A program made the position numbers and the translations under genes. From Methanoculleus methanifontis (GTDB lineage: Archaea > Halobacteriota > Methanomicrobia > Methanomicrobiales > Methanoculleaceae), in assembly GCF_030464365.1 (NCBI RefSeq), contig NZ_VCYI01000007.1, positions 62,001 to 126,000 of the forward strand: a stretch of DNA of 64,000 nucleotides, written 5' to 3'. The stretch's first letter is position 1, and each line of letters begins with the position of its first letter. The notes below the pieces were generated by a model, which worked only from the letters and a program-made list of their open reading frames with translations, did no database searches and was not told the origin of the DNA. Shown one piece after another: positions 7,872-15,915 of this stretch.

Positions 7872-8160
7872 CTTCCGATCGCGGTTTGTACTATGTAGCG
7901 GCATCTGTCCCGCGAACCCATTTTCCTACAGGTTCCACTTTTCACTCGCGCATCACATTCTGCTTTCGGGAGCCACCTGTTGTTCGCCTGCATCGTTCTC
8001 AGGGATTCTGCGGCGCGCGGGCCCGTTAGGATGCCCGCGTCCACGAGCGCATCAAGTATCCACAATGTCCCGTGGCATTCCCCTCCTCCTGGTGCGGTCC
8101 CGGCAATCATTCCCGGCCACGACCGCTCTGCCGAATCCGTCCTCTCAACCAGAATGTTGA
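7872..8160. other. Gene-free leader region before acs
   Basis: About 290 bases with no credible reading frame on either strand. The left part holds nothing recognisable. The right end becomes AT-rich and runs into the acs promoter and palindrome. Confidence 0.6.
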
Positions 8161-8167
8161 TATATAA

Positions 8168-8189
8168 TATACATTATTAATAATGTATA
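8168..8189. promoter_or_regulatory. Perfect 22-base AT palindrome in the acs promoter
   Basis: Half-site TATACATTATT is followed immediately by its reverse complement AATAATGTATA, 14 bases before the acs ATG at 8204. A TATA-like ATATATAATATAC lies at its left edge, and GAGGT sits between palindrome and start as a ribosome-binding site. The position covers the core promoter, so a dimeric regulator bound here would probably block or modulate acs transcription. This is inference from symmetry and position only. Confidence 0.65.
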
Positions 8190-8203
8190 ATTGAGGTACA
8201 CGG

Positions 8204-10102
8204 ATGGCGGAAAATTTTGATATCAAACTCGAGGAGGCGAAGTACTATACCCCCCAAGCCCACTGCAGGGAACAGTCCTGGATCGGGGACTACAACCAGG
8301 CCTACCAGGAGTTCCTTGCGGACCCTGACGGGTTCTGGGACTGCGTCGCCAGAGAGTTAGAGTGGTTCCAGCCCTGGGATCGGGTGAAGGAATGGAACTA
8401 CCCCTACGCCAGGTGGTTCCTCAACGGCAAACTCAACATCACCCACAACTGCCTGGACCGCCACGTCTACGATCAGCGGCGCAACAAGGTCGCGATCATG
8501 TGGCGGGGAGAGACCGAAGAGGAGGAGCGGATCCTCACCTACCGCCAGCTCTTCCAGGCCGTCTGCCGGTTCGCAAACGGCCTGAAGCGTCTCGGTGTCG
8601 GGAAGGGCGACCGCGTCTGCATCTACATGCCGGTGGTGCCCGAACAGATCGTCGCCATGCTCGCCTGCGCCCGGATCGGGGCGATCCACACGGTCGTCTT
8701 CGGCGGGTTCGGCGTCAGTGCACTCAACCAGCGCATCACGGGCACCGATGCAAAGGTGGTCGTCACCGCCGACGTCACCTACCGGCGCGGTAAGGCAATT
8801 CCGCTCAAGAATATCGTCGAGGAGGCGGTCGTCAACGCGCCCTCCGTCGAGCGGATCGTCATCCTCCGGCGCGACGACGACAAGCCCGTGGAGCTCCACC
8901 CTGAGATGGAGGTGGACTACTACAACCTGATGGAGGGCGTCGAGCGGGAGTGCCCGGCCGAACCGATGGATGCGGAAGACCCACTCTTTATCCTGTATAC
9001 GAGCGGCACCACCGGATCCCCGAAGGGCATCGTCCACACCTGCGGGGGCTACATGGTCGGCACCTACTACACCACCCGCAACGTCTTCGACGTCAAGGAC
9101 AACGACATCTACTGGTGCACCGCCGACCCCGGATGGATCACCGGCCACAGTTACGGCGTCTACGGCCCGCTCCTGAACGGCGCCACCTCCCTCATCGCCG
9201 AGGCCACCCCTGACTACCCGGACCCGGGCACCTACTGGGACCTCATTGAGGAATACGGCGTCACCATCTTCTACACCGCCCCGACCGCCATCCGGATGTT
9301 CATGCGGGTGGGCGAAGAGTGGCCGAACCGCTACAACCTCTCGTCGCTCCGCATCCTCGGGTCGGTCGGCGAACCGCTCAACCCGGAAGCGTTCGAGTGG
9401 TACTACCACATCATCGGCAAAGGCCGGTGCCCGATCGTGGACACCTGGTGGCAGACCGAGACCGGGATGCACATGGTGACCACAATGATCGGCGAGCCGA
9501 TGCGTCCCGGATTCGCCGGAAAGCCGATCCCGGGCGTCGTCGCGGACGTCGTCGATATGGCGGGCAACCCGTGTCCGCCGGGCACGGGCGGCCTCCTGGT
9601 CGTTAAGGAGCCCTGGCCGTCGATGATGCGGACGATCTGGAACGACGACGAGCGGTACTGCAAGTACTGGAACACCATTCCCGGATGCTACACCGCGGCC
9701 GATCTCGCGGTGAAGGACAAAGACGGCTACATCATGGTGATCGGGCGCTCCGACGATCTGATCGTCGTCGCCGGGCACAACATCGGGACGGCCGAGGTCG
9801 AGAGCGCGCTTGTCTCCCACGAAGCCGTGGCGGAGGCCGCCGTCATCGGGAAACCCGATGCCCTAAAGGGGAACAGCATCAAAGCCTTCGTCATCCTCAG
9901 GAACGGTCGCGATCCGGGTGAGAAACTGAGAAACGATCTCGTCTACCACGTCAGGATGACGCTCGGTCCCATCGCCATCCCTTCCGAGATTGACTTCGTC
10001 GAGTCGCTCCCCAAGACCCGGAGTGGTAAGATCATGAGGCGAGTCTTAAAAGCACAGGAACTGGGTATGGACCCGGGTGATATATCGACCCTGGAGGAGT
10101 AG
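8204..10102 (+). CDS. acs: Acetyl-CoA synthetase (AMP-forming)
   Basis: A 632-residue cytoplasmic ligase that makes acetyl-CoA from acetate, ATP and CoA through acetyl-adenylate. The adenylate motif YTSGTTGSPKGIVH is near residue 265. DTWWQTETGMH near 416 is the acetate-specific A5-type motif, and the C-terminal PKTRSGKIMRR carries catalytic Lys609, the residue often regulated by acetylation. Full length matches the Acs family, and the N-terminal ACAS domain (YNQAYQEFLADPDGFW) is present. The gene is monocistronic in appearance, with the palindromic promoter upstream and tbp 42 bases downstream with its own TATA box. In a hydrogenotrophic methanogen the role is acetate assimilation. Confidence 0.94.
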   Translation: MAENFDIKLEEAKYYTPQAHCREQSWIGDYNQAYQEFLADPDGFWDCVARELEWFQPWDRVKEWNYPYARWFLNGKLNITHNCLDRHVYDQRRNKVAIMWRGETEEEERILTYRQLFQAVCRFANGLKRLGVGKGDRVCIYMPVVPEQIVAMLACARIGAIHTVVFGGFGVSALNQRITGTDAKVVVTADVTYRRGKAIPLKNIVEEAVVNAPSVERIVILRRDDDKPVELHPEMEVDYYNLMEGVERECPAEPMDAEDPLFILYTSGTTGSPKGIVHTCGGYMVGTYYTTRNVFDVKDNDIYWCTADPGWITGHSYGVYGPLLNGATSLIAEATPDYPDPGTYWDLIEEYGVTIFYTAPTAIRMFMRVGEEWPNRYNLSSLRILGSVGEPLNPEAFEWYYHIIGKGRCPIVDTWWQTETGMHMVTTMIGEPMRPGFAGKPIPGVVADVVDMAGNPCPPGTGGLLVVKEPWPSMMRTIWNDDERYCKYWNTIPGCYTAADLAVKDKDGYIMVIGRSDDLIVVAGHNIGTAEVESALVSHEAVAEAAVIGKPDALKGNSIKAFVILRNGRDPGEKLRNDLVYHVRMTLGPIAIPSEIDFVESLPKTRSGKIMRRVLKAQELGMDPGDISTLEE

Positions 10103-10113
10103 AAAACCAACTC

Positions 10114-10121
10114 TTTATATA
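10114..10121 (+). promoter_or_regulatory. TATA box of tbp
   Basis: TTTATATA lies 24 bases before the tbp ATG at 10145, the distance expected if transcription starts at or beside the start codon. The tbp mRNA is therefore probably leaderless, and no purine-rich ribosome-binding site is seen. A T-run (10124-10130) between them may also help terminate acs transcripts. Confidence 0.6.
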
Positions 10122-10144
10122 CCTTTTTTAAGCATGCTATATAT

Positions 10145-10708
10145 ATGAATGAGCACAGACCAGAGGAGTCCCTCAAGATAGAAAATATCGTCGCTTCCGC
10201 GAAAGTGACGGAATCCCTTGATCTGCCTTCTCTTGCGTCCCGGCTGAAGGACGCGGAATACAATAAAAAGCGGTTCCCCGGCGTCGTTCTCCGGATGCAG
10301 GACCCGAAGATCGCCGCGCTCGTCTTCGGTTCCGGTAAGGTCGTCCTGACCGGTGCGAAGAGCATCGACAGCCTCTCGCGCGGCCTGGATATCCTCGCCG
10401 ACCAGTTGCGGGCGCTCGGCATCGACATCCCCGAGAACCCGGAGTATAAGATCCAGAACATCGTCACATCCGCAGACCTCGGGACGCCGATCAACCTCAA
10501 TAAGATTGCCGTGGGCTTCAACCTGGACAAGATCGAGTACGAGCCCGAGCAGTTCCCCGGGCTCGTCTACCGGCTCGACGATCCCAAGGTGGTCGTCCTC
10601 CTGTTCGGGTCCGGCAAACTGATCATCACAGGCGGCAAGGTTCCTGAGGATGCCCAGCGTGCGGTACAGCGGATTCTCTCCGAACTATCCAGTCTCGGTC
10701 TTATCTGA
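10145..10708 (+). CDS. tbp: TATA-box-binding protein
   Basis: A 187-residue general transcription factor that bends promoter DNA and recruits TFB. It shows the two direct repeats of the saddle fold. IENIVASAKV, FPGVVLRMQDPK and LVFGSGKVVLTGAKS form the first. IQNIVTSADLG, FPGLVYRLDDPKV and LLFGSGKLIITGGK form the second, about 90 residues later. The C-terminus lacks the long acidic tail seen in some archaea. It stands alone between acs and a winged-helix regulator, followed by a T7 terminator. Confidence 0.97.
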   Translation: MNEHRPEESLKIENIVASAKVTESLDLPSLASRLKDAEYNKKRFPGVVLRMQDPKIAALVFGSGKVVLTGAKSIDSLSRGLDILADQLRALGIDIPENPEYKIQNIVTSADLGTPINLNKIAVGFNLDKIEYEPEQFPGLVYRLDDPKVVVLLFGSGKLIITGGKVPEDAQRAVQRILSELSSLGLI

Positions 10709-10728
10709 AACCCGTTCGATAGCCCTCC

Positions 10729-10735
10729 TTTTTTT
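10729..10735 (+). terminator. T-run after tbp
   Basis: T7 lies 21 bases after the tbp stop and is preceded by C-rich sequence without a strong hairpin. It is a typical archaeal U-tract terminator. Confidence 0.55.
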
Positions 10736-11048
10736 AAATGATTATAAGGGCCTCCGGGCCGTTGGTGCCCCCCAAGGGCCGTTTCGGATCCCGACGGAAC
10801 CGGGTAGCCACTGTTTTACCGGCCGGTGACTTGACCGCTGTCTTTTGGCCTCCCTGCCATCCCGTTCGCCATCTCTCTTCTCCGGAGAGCGCCGTCTTAC
10901 TGCCTACGAAAGGGCGATCCGGTGAAGAAAAGACCGTTCTCACAGGTTTGATGGTTCATCTATTCACTTAAAACAAACACAATCGCCGGATCTCCCATTG
11001 AAATAATAATATTTTTATAGTTAGATTTAAAACAATAGATAACTATCT
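10736..11048. other. Gene-free region with regulator promoter
   Basis: No credible gene in about 310 bases. From about 10970 the sequence becomes AT-rich and includes AATAATATTTTTATAG (11006-11021), a likely TATA region for the next gene. A small inverted repeat AGATA-AC-TATCT lies at 11037-11048, just before the regulator start, where autoregulation would act. Confidence 0.5.
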
Positions 11049-11060
11049 GATGGTGAATGG

Positions 11061-11441
11061 ATGAGGTCCGATAAGGTACGGTATTTTACACCACGCGATG
11101 AAGAACTCGCCGAACTCCTGATGGGTATCGGTATCAAACGAAACGTCTCCAAAGTGCTCGTATACCTGGCAAATACCGAGGAAGCGACATCCCGGGACAT
11201 CGAGCGCGGCACCGATCTCCGCCAGCCCGAAGTCAGCATCGCCATGCGCTACCTCAAAGAATGCGACTGGATCGATACCCGCGAGAGCAAGTCGGAGAGC
11301 AAGGGAAGGCCGGTGAAGATCTACACGCTCTCGCGCTCAATAACGGAGATCATGGATACAATCGAGAAAGAAAAGAAGAAGGAAGCCCGGCATCAGTTAG
11401 ACCTTATCCAGAAGATGCGGGAATGCATCTCAATGCAGTGA
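11061..11441 (+). CDS. Winged-helix transcriptional regulator
   Basis: A 126-residue DNA-binding protein. Residues about 15-80 form a winged helix of the ArsR/TrmB/MarR-like type: ELAELLMGIGIKRNVSKVLV, then TSRDIERGTDLRQPEVSIAM as the helix-turn-helix, then SKGRPVKIYTLS as the wing. The charged C-terminal helix MDTIEKEKKKEARHQLDLI probably dimerises. No ligand or metal site is obvious. Two earlier ATGs (11050, 11057) are in other frames and hit stops at once, so 11061 is the start, with GGTGA just upstream. It follows tbp on the same strand and overlaps the convergent rpiA 3' end by 12 bases. The target genes are unknown. Confidence 0.82.
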   Translation: MRSDKVRYFTPRDEELAELLMGIGIKRNVSKVLVYLANTEEATSRDIERGTDLRQPEVSIAMRYLKECDWIDTRESKSESKGRPVKIYTLSRSITEIMDTIEKEKKKEARHQLDLIQKMRECISMQ

Positions 11442-12113
11442 CACGACACTGCAACCCGTCTCCTCACCGACAATAACCGTTATCTTTTTTCCGTAGGCAC
11501 AGAACAGGCCGCACTCCAGTGCACCGGGGATCGAGGCGATCTCTGCCTCCAGGTGTCCGGGGTCCGCGATCGTCCCGAAACTGCAGTCGACGATGAAGTT
11601 GCCGTTGTCGGTGACGACCGGTCCGTCTTTCTTCACCCCTTCCCGGAGGACCGGGTCGGCGCCGAGCGCCGCAATCCGGCGCGAGACCGCCTCCACGGCG
11701 AACGGGAGCACCTCGACCGGCACGGGCGCGTCCAGGGTCTCCACCATCTTTGTCCCGTCGACGACGATGACCGCTCTTTGTGCCGCGTCGCAGACACACT
11801 TCTCCCGCAGAAGCGCGGCTCCGCGCCCCTTGATCAGGCGGAGAGCCGGGTCGATCTGGTCGGCGCCGTCGATGGCGATATCGAGTTCGGGGTGCTCGTC
11901 GAGGCTCGTGAGGGGGATGCCGTACCGGCGTGCCCGGATGGCCGCCTGGTAGGACGTCGGGACGCCGGCAATGGCAAGCCCGTCCTCTGCTATCCGCTCG
12001 CCCAGCCGTTCCATCGCGAAGAAGACGGTCGACCCGGTGCCAAGCCCGACGACCATCCCGTCCTCGACCTCTTCCGCCGCCCGGTAGCCTGCGTTCCGCT
12101 TTGCTGCACTCAT
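11430..12113 (-). CDS. rpiA: Ribose-5-phosphate isomerase A
   Basis: A 227-residue enzyme interconverting ribose 5-phosphate and ribulose 5-phosphate, needed to supply ribose in methanogens. Family motifs are VVGLGTGSTVFFAMERL near residues 21-37, the DEHPELDIAIDGADQID segment near 72-88 with the catalytic acid region, and IKGRGAALLREKCV near 94-107 including the catalytic lysine region. VTDNGNFIVDCSF near 167 is also conserved. It lies 21 bases downstream of surE on the same strand and the two probably form an operon. Its 3' end overlaps the convergent regulator gene by 12 bases. Confidence 0.95.
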   Translation of the reverse strand: MSAAKRNAGYRAAEEVEDGMVVGLGTGSTVFFAMERLGERIAEDGLAIAGVPTSYQAAIRARRYGIPLTSLDEHPELDIAIDGADQIDPALRLIKGRGAALLREKCVCDAAQRAVIVVDGTKMVETLDAPVPVEVLPFAVEAVSRRIAALGADPVLREGVKKDGPVVTDNGNFIVDCSFGTIADPGHLEAEIASIPGALECGLFCAYGKKITVIVGEETGCSVVSLH

Positions 12114-12134
12114 GCTGTACTCTTCTCCTCCCGT

Positions 12135-12926
12135 TCAGATATGCATGCCGTCGAAGATGGCCTTGAGTTCGTCCGCGGCGGCATACGCCGTGCAGTCGAG
12201 GGTGATCGGCGTGATGGAGACGTTGCCCCTCTGCACCGCGTGCACGTCGGTGCCCTCCTCCGCATCCTCGTACAGCGGCCCGTCGATCCAGTAGTAGGGA
12301 CGGCCGCGCGGGTCGAGGCGCTCCTCCACGCCGGTGTAGAAGAGTTTCTCGGCAAGGCGGGTGATCTCGTATCCGCCGCGCACCTGTGCCGGGATATTCA
12401 CATTGATGACGTGAGCTTTTCCAGGGAACCCGTTTGCAAGCACCCTCTCGCAGGTCTCGCGAACCACCCGCTTCGCGTCGGAGTACCGGTCGGTGATCCG
12501 CGAGGGGTCGTCGAACTTGTCGCCCTGATCCTCCACCTGGAGCGAGAAGGCAAGGGACGGCACCCCCTGGTTCGACGCCTCGAGCGCGGCCCCGACGGTT
12601 CCCGAGGTCATGATCGACTCGAACGAGAGGTTCTCGCCGATGTTGACCCCGCTGACCACGAGGTCGGGGTTCAGGTGCAACGCGAACAGCCCGATGATCA
12701 CGGCATCGGTCGGTTTCCCGCCGACCGAGTAGGCGGTCACGCCGTTCATCGTCACCTTTGTCGCGCGTATCGGCTCGAAGATGGAGATGGACCTTCCTAC
12801 GGCGCTCTGCTGGGTGGCGGGCGCGACCACGGTGACGTCGGCAATCGGCGCGAGCGCGTCGTATGCCGCCCAGAGTCCCGTAGAGGTTATCCCGTCGTCG
12901 TTGGTGAGCAGAATCTTGGGCTTCAT
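12135..12926 (-). CDS. surE: 5'-nucleotidase SurE
   Basis: A 263-residue divalent-metal phosphatase acting on nucleoside monophosphates. The start MKPKILLTNDDG carries metal ligands Asp10 and Asp11. Ser41 lies in APATQQSAVGRS, and PDLVVSGVNIGENL near 88-101 contains the asparagine ligand. SGTVGAALEA follows, as in the family. The full length is present. It precedes rpiA, so the operon joins nucleotide dephosphorylation with ribose phosphate interconversion. A divergent gap of 83 bases separates it from mfnD. Confidence 0.95.
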   Translation of the reverse strand: MKPKILLTNDDGITSTGLWAAYDALAPIADVTVVAPATQQSAVGRSISIFEPIRATKVTMNGVTAYSVGGKPTDAVIIGLFALHLNPDLVVSGVNIGENLSFESIMTSGTVGAALEASNQGVPSLAFSLQVEDQGDKFDDPSRITDRYSDAKRVVRETCERVLANGFPGKAHVINVNIPAQVRGGYEITRLAEKLFYTGVEERLDPRGRPYYWIDGPLYEDAEEGTDVHAVQRGNVSITPITLDCTAYAAADELKAIFDGMHI

Positions 12927-13009
12927 CCTTGTCTATAGGGATGGTTTCCGCGCATCAAAAACCTGCCCGATCGTCAGGGTCAAGTTCTTTGTAGCTAACC
13001 ACTACTGCA

Positions 13010-13897
13010 ATGAAGGTCTTTCTCGCCGAATACTCCGTATGCAACGACCCCGAGCTTGCGCCCGAGGGCGCCGCCATGCTCGCCGCCATAAGCGGGAGTT
13101 TTGAGCGGTGCGGCTACGATGTGGTGACGCCCGAGCGCCCCGACTTCGAGGGCGAGATCAAAAGACTCGCGCCGGAGTGCGACGTAGGCATGGTCATCGC
13201 GCCGGATCACCTCCTCTTCCGGTACACGCACCTCCTCGAACAGTTTACGCATAATGTCGGGTGCGGGAGCATGAACGCGGCGGTCTGCGCCAACAAACAG
13301 CGGACGGCAGATATACTCTCCCGGAACGGTATGGACGTCCCTCCCGCTGCCGGGGAAGGGAAGAGAGTCGTCAAACCGATCACGGGCTGCGGCGCCCTGG
13401 GTGTCCGGCTGACGGATGAGGAGCCGGGAGCCGGCGAGTTCGCACAGGCATACGTCGAAGGAGAGGCGCTGAGCGTGAGCCTGGTGGGGAGCCGGGTGAC
13501 CGGCAACGTCTGCGAGTTCTACACGGGCGCCCCGCCGCTCCTGCTCGCCGTCAACCGGCAGGATATCTTCGTTGCGGACGACGGGAGGTTCCTCTACCGG
13601 GGGGGAGAGACGCCTGTTCATCCCGACCGCGAGGAGGAGATCGTTGATGCCGCTGTCCGGGCGATGAACGTCCTCGGGTGCCAGGGGTATGCCGGGATCG
13701 ACGTCGTCGTCGGTGACCGGATCTACGTCGTGGACGTCAACCCGAGGCCCACGACCAGTCTGGTCGGCATCGCGGCCGTCATGGAGGAGGAGATCGCCGA
13801 TATCCTCGTCAAAGCATCGCACGGCGGGGCCCCGGCGGAGGTGCACCTCTCCGGGAGGGTGCGGTTCGACAAGGACGGGGGGCTTCACCGGCTATGA
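13010..13897 (+). CDS. mfnD: Tyramine-L-glutamate ligase (methanofuran biosynthesis)
   Basis: A 295-residue ATP-grasp ligase that adds the first glutamate to tyramine in methanofuran assembly. ATP-grasp marks are CANKQRTADILSRNGMDVP near residues 91-109, VVKPITGCGALGVRL near 120-134, YVEGEALSVSLVGS near 150, and the metal-binding GYAGIDVVVGDRIYVVDVNPRPT near 225-247. The start MKVFLAEYSVCNDPELAPEG resembles MfnD proteins. Its start-stop overlap with mfnF (ATGA) strongly supports the pathway assignment. Other ATP-grasp functions are possible but unlikely in this context. Confidence 0.9.
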   Translation: MKVFLAEYSVCNDPELAPEGAAMLAAISGSFERCGYDVVTPERPDFEGEIKRLAPECDVGMVIAPDHLLFRYTHLLEQFTHNVGCGSMNAAVCANKQRTADILSRNGMDVPPAAGEGKRVVKPITGCGALGVRLTDEEPGAGEFAQAYVEGEALSVSLVGSRVTGNVCEFYTGAPPLLLAVNRQDIFVADDGRFLYRGGETPVHPDREEEIVDAAVRAMNVLGCQGYAGIDVVVGDRIYVVDVNPRPTTSLVGIAAVMEEEIADILVKASHGGAPAEVHLSGRVRFDKDGGLHRL

Positions 13898-14823
13898 TCG
13901 GGATCGATATCGGCGGCGCGAACCTCAAGATCATCGACGGCGCCGGCGTGCATATCCACTACTGCCCGCTCTGGCAGGGCGCACCGCTCGCCGAGCTCCT
14001 CAAGCAGTATGCCGGAAATCCCGCCGCTGTGGTGATGAGCGGGGAACTCGCCGACTGCTTTGCGAGCAAGATGGACGGCATCCGGTGGATCGTCGAGGCG
14101 GTGCAAGAGGTTCTCCCCGGCGCCGTCTTCTACGGCACCGATGCAGCGTTCCACACCCGGCCGATTCCTGCCCTTGCCGCCGCAAACTGGCTGGCGTCGG
14201 CCGACTACCTGCGGGGGGACTACGCCGACGCGGTGCTCCTCGATGTGGGGAGCACCACCGCCGACGTCATCCCCTTAAACCGTTTTGAGGACCTCAGGGG
14301 GCTGACCGACACCCGGCGGCTGCAGGAACAGTACCTCGTCTACACCGGCATGCTCCGGACGAACGTCGCGACGCTGGTCTCATCGGTCACGCTCGACGGG
14401 ATAGTGACCCCGGTGAGCACCGAGTACTTCGCCGCAAGCGCCGACGCCCACCTCGTGCTTGGCCACATCTCTCCGGAGGACTACACTGCTCCTGCGCCCG
14501 ATGACGGCGAAAAGACCTCTGAAGCGGCACTACGGAGGCTTGCCCGGGTGGTCTGTGCCGATCTCGACGAGATCGGGAGAGATGGGGCGCTAGCGGTCGC
14601 CCGGGAGTTCTGGGATGTCCAGCGAACGCTGATCGCCCGTGCAGTAGAGCAGGCAGTATCCCGGAGCGGTGCCGGGCGGGTGATCACAGCCGGGATTGGA
14701 GCGGACCTCTTTGCCCGTGAACTCGGCGGCGTTACGCTTTATGAGGAGATCGGAGAGGTCTCGGACGCGCTGCCGGCATACGCTGTCAGGGAGGTGGCGC
14801 TACGGCGTTCCGGTGGAGACTGA
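13894..14823 (+). CDS. mfnF: MfnF, furanylmethanamine-forming synthase of methanofuran biosynthesis
   Basis: A 309-residue ASKHA/hydantoinase-like protein that joins the tyramine-glutamate unit to the furan unit. The fold is shown by MIGIDIGGANLKIIDG at the start, VLLDVGSTTADVIPLN near residues 114-129 and RVITAGIGADLFARELG near 265-281, which are the phosphate and nucleotide loops. RLQEQYLVYTGMLRTNVATL near 143-162 is typical of the H4MPT-linked C1-transfer-associated family. It is coupled to mfnD by a four-base overlap. Together they imply de novo methanofuran synthesis. Confidence 0.88.
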   Translation: MIGIDIGGANLKIIDGAGVHIHYCPLWQGAPLAELLKQYAGNPAAVVMSGELADCFASKMDGIRWIVEAVQEVLPGAVFYGTDAAFHTRPIPALAAANWLASADYLRGDYADAVLLDVGSTTADVIPLNRFEDLRGLTDTRRLQEQYLVYTGMLRTNVATLVSSVTLDGIVTPVSTEYFAASADAHLVLGHISPEDYTAPAPDDGEKTSEAALRRLARVVCADLDEIGRDGALAVAREFWDVQRTLIARAVEQAVSRSGAGRVITAGIGADLFARELGGVTLYEEIGEVSDALPAYAVREVALRRSGGD

Positions 14824-14837
14824 CCCTTCTTCTGCTT

Positions 14838-15062
14838 GTGGTATCGATCGCCGTCACGGCCGTATCGCTGGCGTCAGGATTCCCGTTCTTCTTTCTTTTC
14901 CTGTTCATACCGGTGATCCCGCTCTTTGGGAGATCCCCTGCTGTGAAACGCTGCCCGGCCTGCGGGTGGGAAACCGCAGGCGGCGAGCGCTTCTGCCCCT
15001 ACGATGGGACGCCGCTCACGGTCGAGGGTGAAGGTGGCAAGGTTCAGCAAGGAGAGCGGTAA
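14838..15062 (+). CDS. Small membrane protein with C-terminal zinc ribbon
   Basis: A 74-residue protein of unknown function. Residues about 2-31 form one or two transmembrane helices (SIAVTAVSLASGFPF, FLFLFIPVIPLFG). They are followed by a single zinc-ribbon half pattern CPACGWETAGGERFCPYDG with three cysteines near residues 40-57. It starts with GTG 14 bases after mfnF, so it probably shares that transcript. Hydrophobic codons continue in frame upstream of the GTG, so the N-terminus could be longer. It lies antisense to the end of the minus-strand transposase-like frame; the zinc-ribbon pattern makes this strand the better coding candidate for the overlap. Confidence 0.65.
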   Translation: MVSIAVTAVSLASGFPFFFLFLFIPVIPLFGRSPAVKRCPACGWETAGGERFCPYDGTPLTVEGEGGKVQQGER

Positions 15063-15473
15063 CAGGAAACCGAAGAGGTCGGTTGCGGGGATCGTCCCGA
15101 AGTTGCGGGAGGCGTAGTTTCGGATCGTTCCCCGGTCGACGACGATCCCCATCGCCCGGAGGTGTTGCGCCACCTGGTTGAAGGGCATCTGCTGCGAGAG
15201 GAGGAGGCAGAGATCGACAATGGGCGACGCGAGACGGGTTTCGGGGTAGAACGGGGCGTCCGCATAGCAGAGGGCGCCGCAGTCCTGGCAGTAGAACCGT
15301 TTTACGAAGACCCGGATAGTGCGTTCTCTCCCGTTATCGAGTATGACGGCAAACCGCTTCGCTCGCATATCGTGCCCGATCACCTGACCCCTGCACGACG
15401 GACAGGCATCGAGATCGGCGAATATCACGCCGTCCATCGACGCGAGGGCGTTTCCCACCAGGTCGACGAGCAT
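14874..15473 (-). CDS. Zinc-ribbon/HTH transposase-like protein, probably a remnant
   Basis: The frame encodes MLVDLVGNALASMDGVIF, then a CPSC...CQDC zinc ribbon (ACPSCRGQVIG, RFYCQDCGALCYAD), then an HTH-like QMPFNQVAQHLRAMGIVVDR and GTIRNYASRN. This layout resembles the DNA-binding front half of transposases, where a zinc finger precedes an HTH, but no DDE catalytic domain follows. The last 60 or so codons are antisense to the zinc-ribbon gene and look non-native, so the 3' part was probably lost. The open frame continues upstream to 15722 without good coding character; the ATG at 15473 is the first sensible start, and a start up to about 15530 is possible. Confidence 0.5.
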   Translation of the reverse strand: MLVDLVGNALASMDGVIFADLDACPSCRGQVIGHDMRAKRFAVILDNGRERTIRVFVKRFYCQDCGALCYADAPFYPETRLASPIVDLCLLLSQQMPFNQVAQHLRAMGIVVDRGTIRNYASRNFGTIPATDLFGFLLPLSLLNLATFTLDRERRPIVGAEALAACGFPPAGRAAFHSRGSPKERDHRYEQEKKEERES

Positions 15474-15843
15474 CGGCGGGATCGGTACTGTCTTCTTTGC
15501 TATGGCAATTCTCTCCCGTGCAATTGTATGAGTGGGTATGCATCCACCGATAATAACATCTCCCGTCAAACGGGAGCGGGCGGCATGGTGGATAGGTGCA
15601 ACCCGCAGGAGAGAGCCCCGAAGAGGGGCCGGTTTTGCTCTCCCGCCGCCCTGGTTTTGGTCCCGGTACAATCGGGCTCTTGAGCGCCCGGAAATGCCGC
15701 TGATCAGGCGTGAGTTCAGCACTTATATTTGGTTCAGATCCTGATCGGGGCCGAAGTTTTACTGATTCTCATGCGTGTAAATTCCCGGCTAACGGATTTG
15801 GATTGACATTTATCCGCCAATAGTTCTGGGAAATGGTGGGTAA
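15474..15843. other. Gene-free stretch with a small hairpin
   Basis: No gene is supported. CTCCCG-TCAAA-CGGGAG (15560-15576) is a perfect 6-base-stem hairpin upstream of the transposase-like frame. The rest is undistinguished until the AT-rich fdhA promoter begins. Confidence 0.4.
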
Positions 15844-15848
15844 ACCTG

Positions 15849-15905
15849 GTTAACTAATATAATTTAAGTAACTTAACACCAGATATTCGGCTTGCCATAG
15901 AGGTG
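15849..15905 (+). promoter_or_regulatory. Promoter, palindrome and ribosome-binding site of the first fdhA
   Basis: TAATATAATTTAA (about 15856-15868) is a TATA-like region. TTAAGT-A-ACTTAA (15864-15876) is a perfect palindrome overlapping it, and GTTAAC (15849-15854) is a shorter one. GAGGTG follows about 10 bases before the ATG at 15916. The palindrome could be an operator; this is inference. Confidence 0.5.
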
Positions 15906-15915
15906 TGGTAAAATT

